The notes beneath the pieces were generated by a model. The model made no database searches. It was not told the origin of the DNA and saw nothing but the letters and a program-made list of their open reading frames with translations. A program made the translations under genes and the position numbers. Below are positions 18,206 through 27,266 of a DNA stretch of 64,000 nt, piece by piece. Position 1 is the first letter of the stretch. Each line of letters opens with the position of its first letter. This stretch comes from Aquimarina spinulae (lineage in GTDB: Bacteria > Bacteroidota > Bacteroidia > Flavobacteriales > Flavobacteriaceae): NCBI RefSeq assembly GCF_943373825.1, contig NZ_CALSBP010000002.1:2903501-2967500 (forward strand), read 5' to 3'.

Positions 18206-19242
18206 TATACCGCTTGGGTTTTGACAATAACCCATTCATTCACCCAGTTAGCAAGTAGATCTGCCCAATCATCACGATCATTAAGACAAGGAATGGTTGT
18301 GAATTCTTTACCACCAACTTCGTGAAAGATTTCTTTCCCTTCCATGGCTATTTCTTCTAAAGTTTCTAAACAATCTGATACAAATGCCGGAGTTACAATA
18401 GCCATTTTTTTGATTCCACCTTTCCCCATTCGTTCTATAGTACGATCGGTATAGGGTTGTAACCATGGATCAAAACCTAGGCGGGATTGAAAAGAAGTAG
18501 AGTAAGTACTATTTTTAAGGCCTAATTTTTTTGCTACTTGTACGGTTGTCATTTCACATTGATGACGATAGCAGTACTTATGTTGCTCTGATCCTTTTTT
18601 AAAGCAACACTTACCGTCCATTTTACAGTTTCCATTACTAATATCACTTTTCCGAATATGTCTTTCTGGTACTCCGTGATATGAAAATAAAAGATGTTCA
18701 TATTCAATACCTTCTAGTTTTTCTGCAATACTTTTGGATAAGATTTCAATATACTCAGGTTTGTTGTAAAAAGCAGGAACATCAATAAGTTTCATATTGG
18801 GGAAATACTCTTTTTGCAATTTTTCGGCAAGAACTAAAATAGTTTCGGTAGTTGCCATAGCAAATTGAGGATAAAGAGGAACAATCATGACTTCATTTAC
18901 ACCTTTGTCCTGTAATTCCTGCAATCCCTTTTTGATATTCATCGAACCATAGCGCATTGCCAAACCAACAGGGATTGAAGTACGATCTGCTACTTTTTTC
19001 TGTAATCTTTCTGATAGTACAATTAGGGGAGAACCTTCATCCCACCAGATTTTTTTATAAGCTGCTGCTGATTTTTTTGGTCGGGTATTTAAGATAATCC
19101 CTTTTACCAGTAAAGTTCGCGCCCATAACGGAACATCGATTACTCTGGGATCCATCAAAAATTCACCAAGATATTTTTTTACATCCTTTGGATCAGTACT
19201 ATCTGGTGATCCAAGATTAACAAGGAGAACTCCTTTACTCAT
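18205..19242 (-). CDS. hemH: Ferrochelatase
   Basis: A 345-residue enzyme that inserts Fe2+ into protoporphyrin IX, the last step of heme synthesis. MSKGVLLVNLGSPDS is the canonical start; a longer frame to 19356 is rejected because a promoter element sits inside it. The catalytic His189 is in LLFSYHGVPERH, and VPLYPQFA and PAFVSDCLETLEEI are conserved. Between His189 and the helix beginning TTVQVAKKLG lies a cysteine-rich insert with Cys206, 212, 213, 224 and 229, which could hold a metal or Fe-S cluster. It overlaps the MATE gene start by one base and lies near the divergent AraC-hemA locus. Confidence 0.96.
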   Translation of the reverse strand: MSKGVLLVNLGSPDSTDPKDVKKYLGEFLMDPRVIDVPLWARTLLVKGIILNTRPKKSAAAYKKIWWDEGSPLIVLSERLQKKVADRTSIPVGLAMRYGSMNIKKGLQELQDKGVNEVMIVPLYPQFAMATTETILVLAEKLQKEYFPNMKLIDVPAFYNKPEYIEILSKSIAEKLEGIEYEHLLFSYHGVPERHIRKSDISNGNCKMDGKCCFKKGSEQHKYCYRHQCEMTTVQVAKKLGLKNSTYSTSFQSRLGFDPWLQPYTDRTIERMGKGGIKKMAIVTPAFVSDCLETLEEIAMEGKEIFHEVGGKEFTTIPCLNDRDDWADLLANWVNEWVIVKTQAV

Positions 19243-19261
19243 AATTTTCTTTTTGCACACA

Positions 19262-19269
19262 CAAAAATA
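19262..19269 (-). promoter_or_regulatory. TAnnTTTG promoter element of hemH
   Basis: On the minus strand TATTTTTG fits TAnnTTTG exactly and lies 20 bases upstream of the hemH ATG, giving a leader of about 14 bases. The -33 side is weak. It helps fix the hemH start at 19242. Confidence 0.42.
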
Positions 19270-19443
19270 CAAACTATAAAGAGTAATGATACTAAAAGTG
19301 ATAAGACTTTTTGATAGTGGTATTGTAGAATTAGTGCATAATCCTATTAAAACCAAAACAGAACTTAAAATACGTTAAATTCTGGCAAACCGAAAGTTGG
19401 GTAGTTTTATTTTAGTATTTTTAGGTGATTAAAAAAAGCAAAG

Positions 19444-19623
19444 ATGAAACGTATAATTGTAGATGTCGAAAAAGATAAACTACCCTTTATTCTGGAGTTG
19501 TTAGAACAGTTTGATTTTGTATCTGTTTTGGCAGATGCTTCTGATGAGGATCAAGGAATGTATGATTCGATAGTATCCTTACAAAAAGGAGTAGGTATTC
19601 CCAGAGGGGAATCATTCGACTAA
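19444..19623 (+). CDS. Small hypothetical protein, 59 residues
   Basis: An ATG frame of 59 codons beginning MKRIIVDVEKDKLPF and ending GIPRGESFD. The composition is acidic with an alternating hydrophobic strand (RIIVDV) and a helix (LPFILELLEQFDFV), a beta-alpha start like those of small antitoxin-like or regulatory proteins, but I recognise no family. A TATTTTTA box (19416-19423) with TTG 16 bases upstream is a plausible promoter. It sits alone between hemH and the convergent AraC gene, seven bases from the latter's stop. It is too short for standard calling; codon use looks like its neighbours. Confidence 0.55.
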   Translation: MKRIIVDVEKDKLPFILELLEQFDFVSVLADASDEDQGMYDSIVSLQKGVGIPRGESFD

Positions 19624-19630
19624 ATGAGTT

Positions 19631-20521
19631 TTAGTTTAAGCTCATCACATATTTTTTTGGAGTAGTGCCAAATTTCTTTTTAAATGCAGCTATAAAATGG
19701 CTAGCAGTGCTATATCCAACTTTTAAGCCTACTTCATTTACATTATGACTTCCCGAGGCTAATAATTGTCGGGCTACCTCCATTTTGTAATCAAACAAGA
19801 ATGTATATACCGGTTCACCATAAATTTGTTTAAATCCGTCTTTAAGTTTTTTAAGAGGCAATCCAATCTCATTAGATAATTCCTGAAGTGTAGGAGGTTC
19901 TGCCATACGAGCAATAATAATTTCTTTAGCTTTCCGAATTTTTAGTACATTTTCTTCATCTACCAAAAATGGACATTGCTCTACATCTGCATCCCCTGGT
20001 CTATTAAAATAGAGACTTAATAATTCATATGCTTTCCCTTTAAAGTATAACAGTTTAATCGATTGATGTAAGTTATAATTCATAATTTGATTTAATACCA
20101 CAGCCATTGAAGGAGAAATTTTGGCATCAGTATAGTATTTTTTATCACGGTTTCCTTCCCCAAGAAAAGGAATATAATCTGCTTCTTTAGAAAATAAAGA
20201 GTGAAACTTTTTTATTGAAATAAGGATAGTGATCAACCAGGAATCCTTTTCCATTTCGAGATTCATAGGAAGATCGCGTTGTGGGTTATAGAGAAGAAGC
20301 GAATTTTCTTCAGAAAGGTTTATGGCGTAGCTTCCGTTATTAAAGTTAAATTTAATCCCCCCCTTAATACAGAAATGAAATTGGATAAAACTACTATCGA
20401 TGTCCCTTACAACTCGTTGATTTTCATTGGTTTCATTTTGAAATTTTAGAATATGAAAACCATCTTCTATTTGGGTTTCTTCTAGAATCCCTGGAGCGTT
20501 ATTTTTTAGTTCAATTTCCAT
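19631..20521 (-). CDS. AraC-family transcriptional regulator next to hemA
   Basis: A 296-residue cytosolic regulator. The N-terminal half is a cupin-like sensory domain (FIQFHFCIKGGIKFNFN). The C-terminal AraC domain has PTLQELSNEIGLPLKKLKDGFKQIYG and VNEVGLKVGYSTASHFIAAFKKKFGTTPKKY. The general plan is PchR-like, a group that often answers siderophores or iron. A Cys-containing CPF segment follows the sensory domain. It is divergent from hemA across a 200-base spacer, the order commonly seen in Flavobacteriaceae, so control of heme synthesis by iron or heme is a reasonable inference; no ligand is shown. Confidence 0.9.
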   Translation of the reverse strand: MEIELKNNAPGILEETQIEDGFHILKFQNETNENQRVVRDIDSSFIQFHFCIKGGIKFNFNNGSYAINLSEENSLLLYNPQRDLPMNLEMEKDSWLITILISIKKFHSLFSKEADYIPFLGEGNRDKKYYTDAKISPSMAVVLNQIMNYNLHQSIKLLYFKGKAYELLSLYFNRPGDADVEQCPFLVDEENVLKIRKAKEIIIARMAEPPTLQELSNEIGLPLKKLKDGFKQIYGEPVYTFLFDYKMEVARQLLASGSHNVNEVGLKVGYSTASHFIAAFKKKFGTTPKKYVMSLN

Positions 20522-20690
20522 AATTGTAAAATTTTATTTATTTAGAATGAGTCTAAACTATCGACACAAGAATCTCTGGTAACTATACAAAAATAAGGGT
20601 TTTTAGTCATTTTTTTACAAAAAATATCTTAAACAACGTTTTCCGACACTTAAAATTCTTCTGGCGTTATTTTTTCTGATATATCTAAAA

Positions 20691-20698
20691 TACTTTTG
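20691..20698 (+). promoter_or_regulatory. TAnnTTTG promoter element of the hemA operon
   Basis: TACTTTTG matches the -7 box exactly. A transcript start is expected near 20703-20706, after the upstream ATG at 20701, which favours the second ATG at 20725 as the real hemA start. The -33 region is T-rich without a clear TTG. Confidence 0.42.
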
Positions 20699-20724
20699 TT
20701 ATGGAATATTATAGAATTGACTGC

Positions 20725-21975
20725 ATGGAGTCTCACTCAAGAGCGAAAGGAACAAATTTTTACACTATTGGACTTAGTTATAAAAAAGCTGATGCAGAGA
20801 TCAGAGGTCATTTTAGTGTAAACGAAGAAGCCAAAGAAGGAATACTACAACAAGCAAAAAAAGAAGGCATTGAAGCCTTGCTTGTTACCTCTACCTGTAA
20901 TCGAACCGAATTACATGGTTTTGCTCAACATCCATTTCAATTAATCAAATTACTTTGCGAACATACTCATGGAACCGTAGAAGAGTTCGAAAAAGTAGCA
21001 TACGTACATAAAAATAGTAAAGCAGTATCACATTTATTTAAAGTAGGTACAGGTCTGGATAGCCAGATATTAGGTGATTTTGAAATCATAAGTCAGCTAA
21101 AAAAAAGTTTTAAAGCTTCTAAAAAAGTAGAAGTTACTAATCCTTTTCTTGAAAGACTTGTCAATGCTGTAATTCAGGCAAGCAAACGCATCAAGAATGA
21201 GACTGAGATTTCATCAGGAGCAACCTCAGTTTCTTTTGCCTCAGTTCAATATATTCTTAAGAATGTAGAAAACATTTCAGACAAAAAAATAGTGCTTTTC
21301 GGGACTGGTAAAATAGGTAGAAATACCTGTGAAAATTTGGTAAAACATACCAAGAATGACCATATCACATTAATTAACCGAACAAAGGATAAAGCAGAAA
21401 AAATAGCAGGAAAATTTAATCTTGTCGTAAAGGATTACGCTAATATTCAGTCAGAAATAACAAATACAGATGTTCTTATTGTGGCTACGGGAGCGCAGAA
21501 TCCTACCATTTCTAAACAGCTAATTCATTCGCAAAAGCCATTATTGATTTTAGATCTGTCTATTCCAAAAAATGTATCAGATGATGTGGTTGAGTTACCC
21601 AATGTAACTTTGGTACACTTGGATCATTTGTCAAAAATGACAGATGACACATTACAAAAAAGAAGACAATATATCCCACAAGCTGAGGGTATTATAGAAG
21701 AAGTAAAAACAGAATTTGATAGTTGGTTAGAAACCAGAAAATTTGCCCCGACTATTAAGGCACTTAAAAATAAATTATCGACATTAAAAGATGCAGAAAT
21801 TAATCTACAACGAAAAAAATATGCAGATTTTGATGAAGAACAGGCAGATATTATTAGTAGCCGAATCATTCAGAAAATCACGAATCATTTTGCCAATCAT
21901 CTTAAAGATGATAATACTTCGGCAGATGAAAGCATAGAATTGATTCAAAAAGTATTTCAATTACAAAACAAATAA
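20725..21975 (+). CDS. hemA: Glutamyl-tRNA reductase
   Basis: It reduces glutamyl-tRNA(Glu) to glutamate-1-semialdehyde, the first committed step of the C5 heme pathway. With the ATG at 20725 the protein has 416 residues and begins MESHSRAKGTNFYTIGLSYKKA. An ATG at 20701 would add eight unconserved residues and overlaps the promoter. The catalytic cysteine is in TSTCNRTE (about Cys58). GLDSQILGDFEI, the NADPH Rossmann motif FGTGKIGR, and the C-terminal dimerisation helix follow. It leads the hemA-hemC-hemD-hemE operon; hemC starts two bases after its stop. HemL, needed next, is not in the window. Confidence 0.95.
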   Translation: MESHSRAKGTNFYTIGLSYKKADAEIRGHFSVNEEAKEGILQQAKKEGIEALLVTSTCNRTELHGFAQHPFQLIKLLCEHTHGTVEEFEKVAYVHKNSKAVSHLFKVGTGLDSQILGDFEIISQLKKSFKASKKVEVTNPFLERLVNAVIQASKRIKNETEISSGATSVSFASVQYILKNVENISDKKIVLFGTGKIGRNTCENLVKHTKNDHITLINRTKDKAEKIAGKFNLVVKDYANIQSEITNTDVLIVATGAQNPTISKQLIHSQKPLLILDLSIPKNVSDDVVELPNVTLVHLDHLSKMTDDTLQKRRQYIPQAEGIIEEVKTEFDSWLETRKFAPTIKALKNKLSTLKDAEINLQRKKYADFDEEQADIISSRIIQKITNHFANHLKDDNTSADESIELIQKVFQLQNK

Positions 21976-21977
21976 CT

Positions 21978-22889
21978 TTGGCAAAAACGATTCGCATAGG
22001 TACTAGAGATAGTGAATTAGCACTTTGGCAAGCAAATACCGTACAAAAAAATTTAGAAGAACTTGGGTATAAAACTCACTTGATCCCTGTTAAATCAACC
22101 GGGGATATTATATTGGATAAACCATTATATGAACTTGGGATTACTGGGATTTTTACCAAAACATTGGATATAGCCATGTTACAAGGCGATATTGATATTG
22201 CAGTGCATTCTATGAAGGATGTTCCGACGATTCTACCAAAAGGAATTATAGAAGCAGCCGTTTTAAAACGCGCTAATGTAAATGATATTCTGGTCCATAA
22301 AGGGGTGGATTTTTTAGAAAATGAAGGCACAATTGCTACCGGAAGTCTTCGAAGAAAAGCACAATGGTTACATAAATACCCAACACATACAGTAGTTGAT
22401 CTGCGTGGAAATGTAAATACGCGAATGCAAAAACTAACCGATAATGATTGGAATGGTGCCATATTTGCCGCTGCTGGATTAGAACGTATTGATCTAAAGC
22501 CAGATAATTATATTGATCTGGATTGGATGATTCCTGCACCAGCACAAGGAGCAATGTTAGTTGTAGCAAAAGAAGAAGATGAGTATTGTAGAGAGGCATT
22601 ATCAAATTTAAATGATAACCCATCTGAAATATGTGTACGTATTGAACGCGAATTTTTACGAGAATTAGAAGGAGGCTGTACAGCACCAATAGGAGCACTA
22701 GCAGAAATTAAAGGGAATATTATCTACTTTAAAGGAGCTTTGTTTAGTCTAGACGGAAATGATAAGATCGAAGTGAATAAAGAAGTAAAAATAAGTGATG
22801 TAGATAATCTGGGAAAGATATGCGCCCAGGAGATATTGAATAACGGAGGACATGAATTGATGAAAGAGATAAAAGCAGAAATAGGATAG
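21978..22889 (+). CDS. hemC: Hydroxymethylbilane synthase (porphobilinogen deaminase)
   Basis: A 303-residue enzyme that polymerises four porphobilinogen units. It starts IRIGTRDSELALWQA. The catalytic Asp segment AVHSMKDVP is at about 76-83, the substrate-binding TGSLRRKAQW and LRGNVNTR follow, and the dipyrromethane-cofactor cysteine is Cys234 in EGGCTAPIGA. The start is TTG at 21978, two bases after the hemA stop; no ATG is available at the N-terminus. The tight spacing implies translational coupling in the hem operon. HemB, which makes its substrate, is encoded elsewhere. Assignment is firm. Confidence 0.96.
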   Translation: MAKTIRIGTRDSELALWQANTVQKNLEELGYKTHLIPVKSTGDIILDKPLYELGITGIFTKTLDIAMLQGDIDIAVHSMKDVPTILPKGIIEAAVLKRANVNDILVHKGVDFLENEGTIATGSLRRKAQWLHKYPTHTVVDLRGNVNTRMQKLTDNDWNGAIFAAAGLERIDLKPDNYIDLDWMIPAPAQGAMLVVAKEEDEYCREALSNLNDNPSEICVRIEREFLRELEGGCTAPIGALAEIKGNIIYFKGALFSLDGNDKIEVNKEVKISDVDNLGKICAQEILNNGGHELMKEIKAEIG

Positions 22890-22890
22890 A

Positions 22891-23550
22891 TTGGATACTT
22901 CACCAACAATACTCTCGACCAAAAAACTTTCTGCAACGCAGAAAGAGTTATTGCTAAATACGGGTCTTGGATTTGTCGAATATGAAGCCATTACTATTGA
23001 GATTTTAGAAATTACAATTAAGCATACAATCCAGAATGCAATTTTTACAAGCAAGAACGCCGTAAAAGCAATTAAAAACTCTGGAATGATCATTTCAAAC
23101 TGTTTTTGTGTTGGAGATAACACTAAAAAGCTTTTAGAAGAAAATGGCTTAAATGTGGTAGAAATGGCTCAAAATGCATCTGATTTGGCTAAAATTATTA
23201 TAAAAAAATACAAAAACGACTCTTTTTTGTTTTTCTGCGGAAACTTGAGAAGGGATGAATTGCCAGATCTTTTGAAACAAAATAATGTTGAGATAAAAGA
23301 GCGGATTGTATATAAAACACATTTAAAATCGAATAAATTCATCCGTTCGTTTGATGGAATATTGTTTTTTAGTCCTTCCGGAATTCAAAGCTATACTTCA
23401 GAAAATAAAATAGGAGAAAGTATTTCGTTTTGTATAGGAAACACAACTGCTTCTGAAGCTAAAAAGCATACAGATAATATTATTGTTGCAAATAAACCTA
23501 CGGTAGAAAACGTCATTGTTCAAGCCGTAAAACATTTTACTAAAAAATAA
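22891..23550 (+). CDS. hemD: Uroporphyrinogen-III synthase
   Basis: A 219-residue protein of the poorly conserved HemD family, which closes hydroxymethylbilane with inversion of ring D. Family features seen are the N-terminal ILSTKK, a Thr/Ser-rich segment FTSKNAVKAI, then ILFFSPSGIQSY and CIGNTTASEAKK, the last typical of the second lobe. The start is TTG one base after the hemC stop. Position between hemC and hemE makes the assignment much stronger than sequence alone would. The C-terminal ANKPTVENVIVQAV is also standard. Confidence 0.93.
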   Translation: MDTSPTILSTKKLSATQKELLLNTGLGFVEYEAITIEILEITIKHTIQNAIFTSKNAVKAIKNSGMIISNCFCVGDNTKKLLEENGLNVVEMAQNASDLAKIIIKKYKNDSFLFFCGNLRRDELPDLLKQNNVEIKERIVYKTHLKSNKFIRSFDGILFFSPSGIQSYTSENKIGESISFCIGNTTASEAKKHTDNIIVANKPTVENVIVQAVKHFTKK

Positions 23551-23592
23551 ATAATAAAGCAATTTTTGCAAAGTCGAAAATTCACGATAGCT

Positions 23593-24624
23593 ATGACACA
23601 ACTTAAAAACGACTTATTTCTTAGAGCACTAAAAGGAGAAACTGTAGAACGCCCACCAGTATGGATGATGCGTCAGGCAGGGCGATATTTACCAGAATTT
23701 CGTGCACTAAAAGCAAAATATGATTTTTTTACACGTTGTAGAACACCAGAATTGGCAGCAGAGATAACCGTACAACCTATAGATATCATTGGTCCAGATG
23801 CGGCAATCTTGTTTAGTGATATTTTGGTGATCCCACAAGCTATGAATATCGAGGTCGAAATGAAAGATGGAATTGGTCCCTGGCTTCCTAATCCAATTCG
23901 ATCTTTGGCAGATGTAGAACAGGTAATTGTTCCCGATGTCTACGAAGAATTAGGATATGTAATGGATGCGATAAAACTAACCAAAGAACGTTTGGATAGT
24001 CGTGTTCCTTTAATTGGTTTTGCCGGTTCACCATGGACAATTCTATGTTATGCCGTACAGGGACAAGGGTCTAAAAACTTTGATAAAGCCAAAGAATTGT
24101 GTTTTGCACAACCAGAAGCAGCACATCAATTGTTGCAAAAAATTACAGATACTACTATTGCATATCTTAAAGCAAAAGTAGCAACAGGAGTTAATGCAGT
24201 TCAGGTATTTGATAGCTGGGGAGGGATGTTATCACCAGTAGATTACCAGGAATTCTCATGGAAATATATCCAGCAAATTGTAGATGCATTAAAAGCAGAA
24301 ACCGAAGTAATCGTTTTCGGAAAAGGATGTTGGTTTGCATTACAAGAAATGGCGCAATCAGGAGCTGCTGCTCTTGGAGTAGACTGGACATGTTCTGCAC
24401 GTAATGCTCGTTATCTTACAGGAGGAAATATAACACTACAAGGTAATTTTGATCCTTCTAGATTATTATCTCCGCCTGCAGAAATCAAAAAAATGGTTAA
24501 ACAAATGATAGATGCTTTTGGTAAAGATCGTTATATCGCTAATTTAGGACATGGGATTTTACCTAATATTCCTGTAGAGAATGCTCAAGCCTTTGTAGAT
24601 GCAGTAAAAGAATACCAAGCATAA
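23593..24624 (+). CDS. hemE: Uroporphyrinogen decarboxylase
   Basis: A 343-residue TIM-barrel enzyme that removes four carboxyl groups from uroporphyrinogen III to give coproporphyrinogen [20 protein letters not shown] near the N-terminus, the essential Asp in [23 protein letters not shown] and NLGHGILPN are all present. The ATG at 23593 (MTQLKND) is preferred to an upstream TTG because it begins at the usual family position. It lies 42 bases after hemD, slightly looser than the earlier junctions, and two bases before the DUF6973 gene. Confidence 0.97.
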   Translation: MTQLKNDLFLRALKGETVERPPVWMMRQAGRYLPEFRALKAKYDFFTRCRTPELAAEITVQPIDIIGPDAAILFSDILVIPQAMNIEVEMKDGIGPWLPNPIRSLADVEQVIVPDVYEELGYVMDAIKLTKERLDSRVPLIGFAGSPWTILCYAVQGQGSKNFDKAKELCFAQPEAAHQLLQKITDTTIAYLKAKVATGVNAVQVFDSWGGMLSPVDYQEFSWKYIQQIVDALKAETEVIVFGKGCWFALQEMAQSGAAALGVDWTCSARNARYLTGGNITLQGNFDPSRLLSPPAEIKKMVKQMIDAFGKDRYIANLGHGILPNIPVENAQAFVDAVKEYQA

Positions 24625-24626
24625 GA

Positions 24627-25130
24627 ATGAGTATAAGGAGTCTGTTAAAACGATTAAGTTTTAGGCAAATCCTTAGGTTAACAGGGATAATGTTTCAGAA
24701 TCCTTTACTGGTCTATCCAACATTAAAAGCTACAAGGAGAACCATGATTATTTGTGATTTGCATTATGGAAAAGCACATCATAAAAACGGAAAAGCTAAT
24801 GCTTTTCGACATGCGTTATGGAATATATTGATTTGTCATACTACTTTTAGAATAACCAAAAACAAAGAAAAATCTGTAAACTGGGCACAAAAAATAACTG
24901 ATTTACATGAAAAACTAGCTCCAAATAAGCCAATAGAAACTGCAATGGATTTGCATAACAACGAAGTGGGTAGAAAATATTTTTTGGACCTAACTACTTA
25001 TTTTGAAGAAGAAATAATCACTTTTTTAAAGGAAAACACTCAAAAAGCTAAGAAAGTAACAGATATTAAAGAAATACTGAATCATAAAGATAAATTGGTT
25101 TATCTTTTGGAGATCGATACTAGATCATGA
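24627..25130 (+). CDS. DUF6973-like protein in the hem operon
   Basis: A 167-residue basic protein of unknown function. The conserved core has histidines and acids in order: NAFRHALWN, then WAQKITDLHEK, then AMDLHNNEVGRKY. This looks like a helical metal-binding or hydrolase-like site and matches the DUF6973 pattern as I know it. There is no signal peptide, though the N-terminus (RLSFRQILRLTGIMFQ) is amphipathic and could bind membrane. It starts two bases after the hemE stop, so it is made with the heme enzymes. Whether it works in heme synthesis is unknown. Confidence 0.78.
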   Translation: MSIRSLLKRLSFRQILRLTGIMFQNPLLVYPTLKATRRTMIICDLHYGKAHHKNGKANAFRHALWNILICHTTFRITKNKEKSVNWAQKITDLHEKLAPNKPIETAMDLHNNEVGRKYFLDLTTYFEEEIITFLKENTQKAKKVTDIKEILNHKDKLVYLLEIDTRS

Positions 25131-25208
25131 AATATTTCCAAAATTGAAACAAAAATGATAAAAAGACTACTTATAGAAGGAGTTAATCAATCAAAAAAAC
25201 AGTGACCA

Positions 25209-25997
25209 ATGCTTAAAAATATCATTAACGGGATCAAAGCTTATTTCGGAACGTTTAAACTTATTTCAAAACTAGGATTATGGAAATTTTTTGCTGTACC
25301 TATTTTGATAAGTGTAATCACAGGATTATCTTTTATGGCATTAGTGTATTTCTTTTCAGATAATTTGGGCGCTTTAATTGCTCGGATTTGGGTTTGGGAA
25401 TGGGGATCAGAAACATTTGCTACCATTAGCACATATATTGGAGGTTTATTGATCCTGGTGATAGGATTAATATTATATAAGCATATTGTAATGGCATTAT
25501 CCGCACCATTTATGAGTCCGGTTTCAGAAAAAGTAGAAACGCATCTTCTGGGAGAAACAAATCATTCTCACCGTAATACATCTTTTAGTCAACAATTATC
25601 CAGAGGTATCCGTATTAACGTACGAAATCTATTTAGAGAATTATTATTTATGATTCCGTTAATTATTTTAAGTTTTATTCCGGTTATTGGTATTGTAGCA
25701 ACAATATTAATTTTTCTGATACAAGCATATTATGTAGGTTTTGGTAATATGGACTATACTATGGAACGTCATTTTAATTATAAAGAAAGTGTCCAGTTTG
25801 TAAGAAAAAATAGAGGAACTGCCATTGGTAACGGAATTGTGTTTGTACTCATGTTATTTATCCCAATTATAGGATTTATTATCACCTTACCTATATCTGT
25901 GGTTGCAGCTTCTACCGAAACTGTAAAAATTTTGAAAGAAAAAGGATTAATCGAACTAAAGAACGCTTCTGAGGAGATTTCCAAAATTGAAGCATAA
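25209..25997 (+). CDS. EI24/CysZ-like membrane protein
   Basis: A 262-residue inner-membrane protein with about four to six helices (roughly 25-50, 72-95, 145-180, 205-235). The EI24/CysZ-like pattern is seen in ALSAPFMSPVSEKVE, the amphipathic RGIRINVRNLFRELLFMIPLIILSF stretch, and AYYVGFGNMDYTMERHFNYKESVQFVRKNRG. E. coli CysZ is a sulfate channel, but most EI24 proteins in Bacteroidota have no tested substrate and genes of this type often sit near hemF. It follows the DUF6973 gene by 78 bases and precedes hemF by 58. Confidence 0.85.
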   Translation: MLKNIINGIKAYFGTFKLISKLGLWKFFAVPILISVITGLSFMALVYFFSDNLGALIARIWVWEWGSETFATISTYIGGLLILVIGLILYKHIVMALSAPFMSPVSEKVETHLLGETNHSHRNTSFSQQLSRGIRINVRNLFRELLFMIPLIILSFIPVIGIVATILIFLIQAYYVGFGNMDYTMERHFNYKESVQFVRKNRGTAIGNGIVFVLMLFIPIIGFIITLPISVVAASTETVKILKEKGLIELKNASEEISKIEA

Positions 25998-26055
25998 TAT
26001 CATAGCTAAATTCAATTGGCTTTTTAAGATCTGATAAAAAAATTATATAATTATA

Positions 26056-26958
26056 ATGAAAGATAAGTTTTATCAATACATACAAGACTTACAAGATACT
26101 ATAACCTCAAAATTAGAAGAAATAGATGGTAAAGCTAAATTTCAGGAAGATCTATGGGAGCGTTCTGAAGGAGGCGGAGGAAGAACCCGTGTGATCGAAA
26201 ATGGAAATGTATTTGAAAAAGGAGGTGTGAATATTTCTGGAGTTCATGGGGCACTTCCCAAAGCCATGCAAAGCTATTTTAAAGTAGGTGAGGTTGACTT
26301 TTTTGCCTGTGGTTTATCATTAGTACTACATCCCAAAAATCCAATGGTACCGACAGTACATGCCAATTGGCGTTATTTTGAAATGTATGATAAAAACGGA
26401 ACAATTGTAGATAGCTGGTTTGGAGGAGGACAGGATTTAACACCATACTATTTGTTTGATGAGGATGCAAGGCATTTTCACCAGGTATGTAAAAATTCTT
26501 GTGATAAACACGACCCAGATTTTTATACTGTATATAAAAAGAAATGTGATGAGTATTTCTATAATACACATCGCGGAGAAGGCCGTGGAGTAGGAGGTTT
26601 ATTTTTTGATTATTGTAAGGCCAATGATGAGATGTCGATGCAAAACTGGTATGATTTTGTAACCGAAGTAGGAAATAGTTTTTTAGAAGCGTATACTCCA
26701 ATTGTAGAAAAAAGAAAAGAGCTGCCATATACAGAAACGCAAAGAGATTGGCAGGAAATTCGACGTGGACGTTATGTAGAATTTAATCTGGTACATGATA
26801 AAGGAACTCTATTTGGGCTAAAAACTAATGGAAGAATAGAAAGTATTTTAATGAGTCTTCCTCCTCATGTACAATGGCGATATGATTACCACCCAGAAAT
26901 GGGTAGCGAAGAAGCGCGATTAGTAGAAGTACTAACAAACCCTGTAGATTGGGTATAA
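26056..26958 (+). CDS. hemF: Oxygen-dependent coproporphyrinogen-III oxidase
   Basis: A 300-residue homodimeric enzyme that uses O2 to convert coproporphyrinogen III to protoporphyrinogen IX. GGGGRTRVIENGNVFEKGGVN near the N-terminus, FFACGLSLVLHPKNPMVPTVHANWRYFE, WFGGGQDLTPYY and the C-terminal GRYVEFNLVHDKGT with PPHVQWRYDY are all diagnostic. Choice of HemF rather than HemN points to aerobic growth. Its product is the substrate of HemJ, encoded at 6.5 kb. It is the last gene of the island. Confidence 0.97.
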   Translation: MKDKFYQYIQDLQDTITSKLEEIDGKAKFQEDLWERSEGGGGRTRVIENGNVFEKGGVNISGVHGALPKAMQSYFKVGEVDFFACGLSLVLHPKNPMVPTVHANWRYFEMYDKNGTIVDSWFGGGQDLTPYYLFDEDARHFHQVCKNSCDKHDPDFYTVYKKKCDEYFYNTHRGEGRGVGGLFFDYCKANDEMSMQNWYDFVTEVGNSFLEAYTPIVEKRKELPYTETQRDWQEIRRGRYVEFNLVHDKGTLFGLKTNGRIESILMSLPPHVQWRYDYHPEMGSEEARLVEVLTNPVDWV

Positions 26959-27266
26959 TACCTTTACAACTTGAATTTACTGTAGTAAAAAACATTTTTT
27001 CTTGATCAATTAGAGAAAGAGGATGTTAATTTTAACGTAAAAAAGTTTATTTCCAATTTAGACCATAGAGTATGATAATTGGCCGTTTTATCACATGGTG
27101 TAATGCCATATAATACTTACTTAAAACTTAAAATAGAAAGAAAAAATCAGTTAAAGTGCTTAAAAATTCGGCTGAATGACAATTATGTGGTTTTTTTTTA
27201 TTAACTTGCAAGACAATCATTTAGGGCTTATCTATATAATGTTATAATAATTAACACAAATGCCTT
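26959..27266. other. 308-base intergenic region after hemF
   Basis: I find no gene, RNA or clear terminator here. It is strongly A+T-rich with a T9 run near 27188. The 3' part presumably carries the promoter of the lipoprotein gene at 27267, but no strict TAnnTTTG box is visible. Confidence 0.4.

Noticed and set aside
18206..18235. Longer N-terminus for the MATE transporter
   Set aside because: It would overlap hemH by 31 bases and adds residues absent from the family; the TAATG junction explains the start.
19243..19356. 38-residue hydrophobic extension of ferrochelatase (a membrane anchor)
   Set aside because: A consensus TAnnTTTG element lies inside it, and MSKGVLLVNLG is the normal start.
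22076..22462. 128-codon frame opposite hemC
   Set aside because: hemC is certain and the antisense frame has no recognisable features or start context.
25155..25205. 16-codon ATG frame between the DUF6973 and EI24 genes
   Set aside because: Too short and without any support beyond a start and stop.
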